A stretch of DNA of 64,000 nt. It comes from CAWAND01 sp963783335. Lineage in GTDB: Bacteria > Chloroflexota > Anaerolineae > Anaerolineales > E44-bin32. The DNA is taken from positions 868,001 through 932,000 of the forward strand of contig CAWAND010000010.1 in the NCBI GenBank assembly GCA_963783335.1, given 5' to 3'. Shown piece by piece: positions 58,826 to 64,000 of this stretch. Position numbers and translations under genes: made by a program. Under the pieces are notes generated by a model, which had not been told where the DNA came from, did no database searches, and saw only the letters and a list, made by a program, of their open reading frames with translations. How positions within the stretch are numbered: position 1 is the first letter of the stretch; the number at the start of each line of letters is the position of its first letter.

Positions 58826-60501
58826 GCGTTTGTTCCCCCTGCGCGGGCGGGAGACATCTCGTCCGCCTGATCAGGATGGGCCAAATCCCAAAGCGGCCGC
58901 CGACCTCGCACGGGCGGCACGCTGTCGAAGTTGTGCACCGGAGGCGGTGATGACGTAGCCCATTCCAGGGTCCAAGCCTCCCACGGATTGTCGCCAGCCG
59001 AGTGTCCGCGTCTCAAGCTGACAAGCAGGTTCCAGACCAGAACGAGCGTGGCGATGGCGAGGACGAAGGCGCCGACGGTAGAGATGAGATTCATGTCTCC
59101 CCAGCCCGGAAAATTCGGATAGGTGTAGACGCGCCGTGCCATCCCGGCCAATCCCAGCAGGTGTTGGACGAAGAAAGTCAGATTGAAGCCGATCAGCGTC
59201 AGCCAGAAATGCCACTTGCCGAGGCGTTCCGAGAGGAGCTTCCCGGTGATCTTGGGGAACCAGTAGTACAGACCTGCGAAAACACCGAACAGGGTCCCGC
59301 CGAACAGGACGTAATGAAAGTGGGCCACCACATAGTAGGTGTCGGTGGTCTGCCAATCGATGGGCACCATCGCAAAGGTGACGCCGCTGATGCCGCCAAT
59401 GGTGAACAGCACCAGGAAGGCGGTGGCGAAAAGCATGGGGGTCTTGAATCGGATTCTTCCACCCCACATGGTGGCGATCCAGTTGAATATCTTGACCCCG
59501 GTCGGGACGGCAATGGTGAGGCTGGCCAACGAGAAGGCCGCGTCGAATGGGTGACCCAGGCCGACCACGAACATGTGGTGGGCGTAGACGGCGAAGCTGA
59601 GAACTGCGATGGCCACCGACGAGCCGGCGACAAATTCGTAGCCGAAGATCGGCTTGCGCGAGAAGACAGGGATGATCTCGGAAATCATGCCCCAGGCGGG
59701 CAGGATCATAATGTAAACCTCGGGGTGGCCAAACGCCCAGAAGTAGTGTTGCCAAAGTATGGGGGATCCACCCCCGGCGGCGGTGAAGAAATGGGCGCCC
59801 AGCAGACGGTCGCCCAAGAGCATGATGAGGGAGGCGTTCAGCGGGGGCATGGCAAACAGGATGATGAAGCCGTTGACCAGGACCATCCACACGAAAAGCG
59901 GGACCCGACGGAGGGTCATGCCCTTCACACGGAGGTTGATAATGGTCACCATCAAGTTGATGGCCGTGGCCAGGGTGCCGGTGCCCACGGCCAGCAAGCC
60001 GAGTGCCCAGTAGCTCACGCCTTTGGAAGTGGAGTATGCGCTCTCGCTGAGCGGCGCGTAGCTGAACCAGCCAGTGGCCGGGGCGCCGCCATCGATGAAG
60101 CTGTAGTAGAGCAGAAAGCCGCCGAAGACAAGCAGCCAGAAGCTCAGGGCGTTGAGGCGCGGGAAGGCCATGTCGCGTGCGCCGATCATGAGCGGAACCA
60201 GATAGGTTGAAAAGCCGATCAGGAGCGGCATAACGACGAGGAAGATCATCGTCGTCCCGTGCATGGTGAATATCTGATTGTATTCTTGGGGTGAAAGAAA
60301 GTGTTCCCCGGGTTGGGCCAGCTGGATGCGCATGAGCAAGGACTCAATACCGCCCACGCCGAAGAAGAACAGGCTGATCAGCAGATACATGATGCCAATC
60401 TGCTTGTGATCGACCGAAGCGATCCAGCTCAGCAGCCCGCCGGCTGCGGAGATCCGGGGGAGGGCTTCATGGGATTCGGGAACCAGGGCTGTATCGCTCA
60501 C
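58822..60501 (-). CDS. ctaD: Cytochrome c oxidase subunit I
   Basis: 559 residues, twelve helices. Ligands and channels are visible: haem a His in FTMHGTTMIFL (about 78-88), CuB HPEVYIMILPAWGMI (His-Pro-Glu-Val-Tyr, with the cross-linked Tyr), then HHMFVVG, K-channel residues, and the His pair YYVVAHFHYVLFGG. It reduces O2 to water and pumps protons. Its start overlaps the subunit II stop by four bases. Confidence 0.96.
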   Translation of the reverse strand: MSDTALVPESHEALPRISAAGGLLSWIASVDHKQIGIMYLLISLFFFGVGGIESLLMRIQLAQPGEHFLSPQEYNQIFTMHGTTMIFLVVMPLLIGFSTYLVPLMIGARDMAFPRLNALSFWLLVFGGFLLYYSFIDGGAPATGWFSYAPLSESAYSTSKGVSYWALGLLAVGTGTLATAINLMVTIINLRVKGMTLRRVPLFVWMVLVNGFIILFAMPPLNASLIMLLGDRLLGAHFFTAAGGGSPILWQHYFWAFGHPEVYIMILPAWGMISEIIPVFSRKPIFGYEFVAGSSVAIAVLSFAVYAHHMFVVGLGHPFDAAFSLASLTIAVPTGVKIFNWIATMWGGRIRFKTPMLFATAFLVLFTIGGISGVTFAMVPIDWQTTDTYYVVAHFHYVLFGGTLFGVFAGLYYWFPKITGKLLSERLGKWHFWLTLIGFNLTFFVQHLLGLAGMARRVYTYPNFPGWGDMNLISTVGAFVLAIATLVLVWNLLVSLRRGHSAGDNPWEAWTLEWATSSPPPVHNFDSVPPVRGRRPLWDLAHPDQADEMSPARAGGTNA

Positions 60502-61433
60502 TTCAATGACTCCAGGTAGGCCACCAGCGCATCGACCTGATCGGGCGACAAGTGGAGGTTGGGCATGTAACTTCCCGGCTTGTACGCTTGTGGGTTGGTC
60601 AGCCAGCGCTTCAGGTTATCCGGGGTGTTGTCAAGCACGCCCGCGCCCAGTGTCTGACGGTCAGCAAGGTGCGTGAGATCGGGACCGACATGAGCTTGGG
60701 CGGGCGTCCCGGCGATGGCGTGGCAGCTGCTGCAGGTCAACGACTGAAACAGTTGGGCGCCCCGTGTGGCAGCCTCGGTCTTGGCCGGTGTGGGAACGGC
60801 AGCTTGCTGGGAGAGCCAACGGTTGAAATCTGCCGGGGATTGGGCGACAACGCGGATCCGCATCCAGGCATGCTGTGCGCCGCAGAACTCGGCGCACGTG
60901 CCGAGGTAGATGCCGGGCTTGTCGACGCTGATGCTATAGGTCACCGGATGCCCGGGCGTGGCGTCCATCTTGCGACCCAGGGCCGGGACCCAAAAATCAT
61001 GGATCACATCGGCCGATTCGAGTCTTAGCCGGATAGGTCGGCCAACAGGCAAATGGACTTCGTTGGCCGTGACAACGCCGTCTTGCGGATAGCGGACTTC
61101 CCACCACCATTGGTGGGCGACGATGACCATGTCGGGCAATTCGCTGGGCGAGACAGGCGGATCGGACACGGCCATCGCGTGCAAGGTGAAACCAAACAGC
61201 ACCAGCAGCAATCCGGCTGGGGCAGCCGTCCAGGCGATTTCCATCCGGCGGTTGCCAAAAACCTGCTTCGGATCGGCCCCGACTTGCCTCGATCGATACC
61301 GGATCGAGGCGTAGACGACCAGGGACGTCACCAGCAGAAAGACGATGCCGCCGATCGCCAAAGTCAGGATGAAGAGATTAGAGATGGCCAGGGCTTGTCC
61401 CGAGGCCGGATCGAAGGGGGAGATTGGACCCAC
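60498..61433 (-). CDS. ctaC: Cytochrome c oxidase subunit II with fused cytochrome c (caa3 type)
   Basis: 311 residues from a GTG with AAGG upstream. Two N-terminal helices, then the CuA domain with H145, C180, E182, C184, H188 and M191 (CAEFCGAQHAWM), and a C-terminal cytochrome c domain with C234-S-S-C-H238 and YMPNLHLSPDQVDALVAYL. The fused cytochrome defines a caa3 oxidase. First gene of the operon. There is no obvious signal peptide beyond the first helix. Confidence 0.94.
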   Translation of the reverse strand: MGPISPFDPASGQALAISNLFILTLAIGGIVFLLVTSLVVYASIRYRSRQVGADPKQVFGNRRMEIAWTAAPAGLLLVLFGFTLHAMAVSDPPVSPSELPDMVIVAHQWWWEVRYPQDGVVTANEVHLPVGRPIRLRLESADVIHDFWVPALGRKMDATPGHPVTYSISVDKPGIYLGTCAEFCGAQHAWMRIRVVAQSPADFNRWLSQQAAVPTPAKTEAATRGAQLFQSLTCSSCHAIAGTPAQAHVGPDLTHLADRQTLGAGVLDNTPDNLKRWLTNPQAYKPGSYMPNLHLSPDQVDALVAYLESLK

Positions 61434-61512
61434 GATGACCTTCTAAAACGTGTCAACCGATGAAATTGTTGTGAAGTCACGCACGGCATTTCAAGCCAGC
61501 GAGGGCAGGTCT

Positions 61513-61548
61513 GGTGGAGACCTCGGTTCCAGTATAACCATCTCCACC
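61513..61548 (-). promoter_or_regulatory. Inverted repeat around the -10 of the respiratory operon
   Basis: GGTGGAGA (61513-61520) and TCTCCACC (61541-61548) are perfect eight-base arms flanking 20 bases that contain, on the minus strand, TATACT (61536-61531). A repressor or activator bound to both arms would control the promoter. The leader of about 90 bases before the GTG has no other feature. No matching known operator was recognised. Confidence 0.45.
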
Positions 61549-61616
61549 GTGTGGTTTCGGCTCTGGGGGATTAAGAGTGTGTGAGAGTTGTCAGAGTGTG
61601 AAGAACTTCGCAAACG

Positions 61617-62021
61617 CTAGCGGCCGCCGGCCGCTCGCAGCCGCGGCCATGCGTGAACGGCAAAGACAAGGGCGCTGGCGGCCAGGCATGCGGCACCCGC
61701 CGGGGCGGTGGCTCCTCGAATGGAAGCCAGCGAAGACAGGCCAAGCAGCACGACGCCCAGGTTCAGGAGAACAGCGGCCGTGATGGCCAGGGGTACGGAA
61801 CCCCGATGGCCGTCAATCCGAGGCAGAATCCAGAACGCCACCCCGTAGATCACCTGCCCTAACCAACCAAAGAGAAGCAGGGCAATGTGGGCGGGGAGAA
61901 GCGCCGCCAACCTTGCATCCCACCCCAGACCCTCATTGGCCAACATCAGGGCTCCCAGAGTGAACCCCAGCCCCAGGTAGACCAGAGCGAGGCGAATCGT
62001 GAACCGGCTGTAGCTTGGCAT
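61617..62021 (-). CDS. Four-helix membrane protein, paralogue of its neighbour
   Basis: 134 residues. Motif HIALLLFGWLGQVIYGVAFWILPR (about 45-68) parallels the neighbour's HLLVVGWITQVIFGVALWMFPQ. A conserved His followed by G-W-x-x-Q-V-I-x-G-V-A-x-W resembles haem-binding helices in the haem-copper/NO-reductase family, but the protein is far too short for a catalytic subunit. It directly follows the paralogue (one-base spacing at the stop/start) between the nitrite reductase and the oxidase operon. Confidence 0.65.
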   Translation of the reverse strand: MPSYSRFTIRLALVYLGLGFTLGALMLANEGLGWDARLAALLPAHIALLLFGWLGQVIYGVAFWILPRIDGHRGSVPLAITAAVLLNLGVVLLGLSSLASIRGATAPAGAACLAASALVFAVHAWPRLRAAGGR

Positions 62022-62438
62022 CTATCGGCCGCGGACGTGGGGCCAGATATCGACGATGAAACTCATCCCTGCCGCCCATTGGAACACGGCCGAGATGGCC
62101 AACATCGCACCCCACGCTCCTCCTGCATCGGAGAGGGCCCTCGGTTCGGCAATGGCCCTGAAAAGGAGCCCCAGATTGAGAAGTGCGTAGGTCGTCCATG
62201 CGAGGCGGTGCGAACCTTCCCTACGCTGGCGCGATGTTTGGGGGAACATCCACAGCGCCACGCCGAAGATCACCTGCGTGATCCAGCCAACCACCAGAAG
62301 GTGGTAGTAGACGGCAGCGGACCCACTCAGGGCCACCTCCAAACGTGCAATCGGCAAGCTGCGCAGCGTGCCCAGCAGCAATCCGGCAGCCAGAAAGACC
62401 AGAGATGTCTTGAGGTAAACGCGCGTGATTCTGGGCAT
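62022..62438 (-). CDS. Four-helix membrane protein, paralogue of its neighbour
   Basis: 138 residues with four helices and the shared H-x-x-x-x-G-W-x-x-Q-V-I-x-G-V-A motif. Ends FIVDIWPHVRG, where the neighbour ends HAWPRLRA, again similar. The tandem pair, next to nirK and the oxidase genes, suggests a redox or haem-linked role, but this is inference. Confidence 0.65.
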   Translation of the reverse strand: MPRITRVYLKTSLVFLAAGLLLGTLRSLPIARLEVALSGSAAVYYHLLVVGWITQVIFGVALWMFPQTSRQRREGSHRLAWTTYALLNLGLLFRAIAEPRALSDAGGAWGAMLAISAVFQWAAGMSFIVDIWPHVRGR

Positions 62439-62519
62439 TAGGGTTCCTGCCAGTGGAGATATGGCGCGAGCGGAAGAGTATGCGACCCAGATCTACCGAG
62501 GGCCAGGCGTGTGCCCGGG

Positions 62520-62548
62520 CGGGGCGCGGCTTTAGCAGCCGCGCCCCG
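62520..62548 (-). terminator. Terminator-like hairpin after nirK
   Basis: CGGGGCGCGGCT-TTAGC-AGCCGCGCCCCG forms a 12-base perfect stem 17 bases after the nirK stop. No T-tract follows on the minus strand. Confidence 0.65.
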
Positions 62549-62564
62549 CCGAGAGTGCACCCGA

Positions 62565-63963
62565 CTATTCTGCAGGGCCTTGCCGGTAGATATCGGGGGC
62601 GTCAGGTCCTTCAACATACAGGTAGCCTACCAGACCGCGTTCCAGTCGGCTGAGGGCATGGTCCACCAGTATGTACTTTCCGGGGACTTGCAGCTTAAGT
62701 TCCACCATGGCTGCTCCGCCGGGTGGCACCAACGTGGTTTGCACGCCGGCCATCGGGGGAGTTCTCAAGCGACCCGTAGTTGTACAGCTTGTCGAACATC
62801 TCGCCGATGATGTGAAAGGAAGATGTGAAGTTCGGGCCGCCGACGCCGAAGAATATGCGGATGTTGTCGCCGACACTTGCTCGGAGCGCGTGCTCATCGG
62901 TGGCCAGGGCACCTGCGGCCCCGTTGAAGACGAAATACTCGGGCTGTTCATCAAGCATCTTCTGGTAGTCGAACTCGGCCATGCCTTTGGTTCCGTAGGG
63001 CTGATTTGTATACATATCGCCCTGCATCACATAGAACTCTTTGTCCACCTTTGGCAGGCCCCCGGCTGGCTCGACGAGGATCATGCCGTACATGCCGTTG
63101 GCAATATGCTCGGCCACACTCGGGGTGGCACAGTGGTAGACAAACAAGCCCGGCAGCAATGTTTTGAAGGTAATGGTCTTGGTGTCGCCGGGTTGAACTT
63201 GCAGGAGTGCCGAACCCCCGCCAGGTCCGGTGACAGCGTGAAGGTCAATAGAGTGCACCATCTTGCTTGAACTTGGATTGGTCAGACTCAGCTCGATCGT
63301 ATCCCCGACCCGAGCGCGCAGCATGGGGCCAGGGACCTTCCCATCGAATGTGTAGTAGAGATAGCTGGTGCCGTCGGCCAGCAGCCCCACCACTTCTTCG
63401 GCCGTGAGATGGACCTTCACCAATTGGGGTGCCCGGCGCCCGATCGGGTCGGGAACGTCTGTGGGGTCACGCACGATCGAGACGGCGTCAGGGGCGGCCG
63501 CTACTGGGGCTCCCACCTCGAGCTTGCCCCACATGCCAGCCAACCGGTGACCCGGGATTGAACAGTAGTAGATGTATTCACCGTCCTGATTGACGGTGAA
63601 TGTCACGCTGGCCTGAGCCCCCTTGGTGGATACCTCTCCGGTGGAAACCCCGAACTCATCGATGGCGAGGTCGTGTGTTACCCCGTCCCCGTTCACCATC
63701 GTGATCTTGACCACATCACCTGGGGCCGCCGTCAGGGTAGGGTTGGTCTGACCGTCGATGTCACCGCCGACGCCGACGAACGCCATACCGTTGCTGGTGT
63801 CGGTTTTCAATGTGTATTGCACGGTCGGGGATTGAACGGCAACGCCGCGGGATGGACGCATTGGTCCTGCCGCCGATGCTGATATGGCCTGCAAGGGGGC
63901 AAGGACGACGAGGGCGAGACCGGCGGCCACAAGGGTCAACCGGTGAGAAAAATGAGACAACAT
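62565..63963 (-). CDS. nirK: Copper nitrite reductase with extra N-terminal cupredoxin domain, apparent +1 frameshift
   Basis: Start at 63963 (MLSHFSHRLTL) with AGGAGA upstream. A signal peptide (1-31) is followed by an added cupredoxin domain with a complete type-1 copper set (H97, C134, H139, M144). Then the two NirK cupredoxin domains: H237 and H242 in HSIDLHAVTGPGGG, H277/C278 in YHCATPSVAEHIANGMYG (with H286, M291), and a further His in SFHIIGEMFD. Near 62755 the frame changes, in a run of five C (minus strand), from ENSPDGRR to MAGVQTTLVPPGGAA, which runs to the stop at 62565. Corrected, the protein is about 465 residues. It reduces nitrite to NO outside the membrane. Confidence 0.88.
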
Positions 63964-64000
63964 CGATCTTCTCCTCATGCTGTTGGGGGGGAGTTTCCAG

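Overview
The window is a gene-dense, GC-rich bacterial chromosome segment. It most likely comes from a member of the Chloroflexota (Anaerolineae-like). This rests on gene content only: Ddn/F420-type flavoprotein, TreT-type trehalose synthase, many Pro/Thr-linker lipoproteins, a family-B polymerase-like gene under a Gram-positive-type LexA box, and a combined bc/caa3 respiratory operon. I see no rRNA, tRNA, CRISPR array, insertion sequence or prophage gene.

Layout. 1-5.4 kb (minus): a partial Asp-box lipoprotein, then a three-gene cassette (RecA-fold protein, small helical protein, family-B DNA polymerase-like protein) behind a promoter carrying a LexA-type palindrome. 5.4-13.5 kb: membrane proteins, PlsC acyltransferase, a GNAT-like protein, a Ddn-family protein, and a LuxR-type regulator whose consensus promoter has a second LexA-type palindrome in its spacer. 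13.6-20.5 kb: lipoproteins, PQQ-type sugar dehydrogenase, inositol-phosphatase-like enzyme, GT39-like transferase, trehalose synthase. 20.6-27.9 kb: a phosphate-starvation locus, phoB-phoR-(candidate ncRNA)-pstS-pstC-pstA-pstB-phoU, with two arrays of TTAAn repeats at about 11 bp spacing. 28-34 kb: P-type Ca2+-ATPase, lipoprotein, MFS transporter, membrane protein. 34.2-34.55 kb: a second, unidentified structured RNA with its own promoter and strong terminator. 34.5-44.4 kb: hpt, a nuclease-like protein, DUF1684, DsbA-like, DoxX, DnaK, BON, IlvE, PH-like membrane protein, DUF92, GlgC. 44.5-52.2 kb: a complete peptide ABC transporter (dppABCDF type) with an Xaa-Pro peptidase. 52-54 kb: MscS channel and a two-domain glycosyltransferase. 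54.2-61.4 kb (minus): one respiratory operon encoding caa3 oxidase subunits II, I and III, CtaG, a small membrane protein, a Tat-exported Rieske protein, cytochrome b fused to cytochrome c, and a dihaem lipoprotein cytochrome c. 61.6-64 kb (minus): two tandem paralogous membrane proteins and a copper nitrite reductase with an extra N-terminal cupredoxin domain.

How it fits together: an aerobic or facultatively denitrifying heterotroph that takes up peptides and phosphate, stores or protects with glycogen and trehalose, and respires through a bc-caa3 chain. The least explained parts are the LexA-boxed polymerase-like cassette, in which the polymerase, exonuclease and RecA-fold proteins all lack expected catalytic residues, and the two structured RNAs. 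Several genes (the 9.2 kb gene, phoR, the P-type ATPase twice, nirK, probably cytochrome b) carry apparent frameshifts, and two are cut by in-frame stops. These may be assembly errors, pseudogenes or recoding. All assignments are by eye from sequence; no database search was run.
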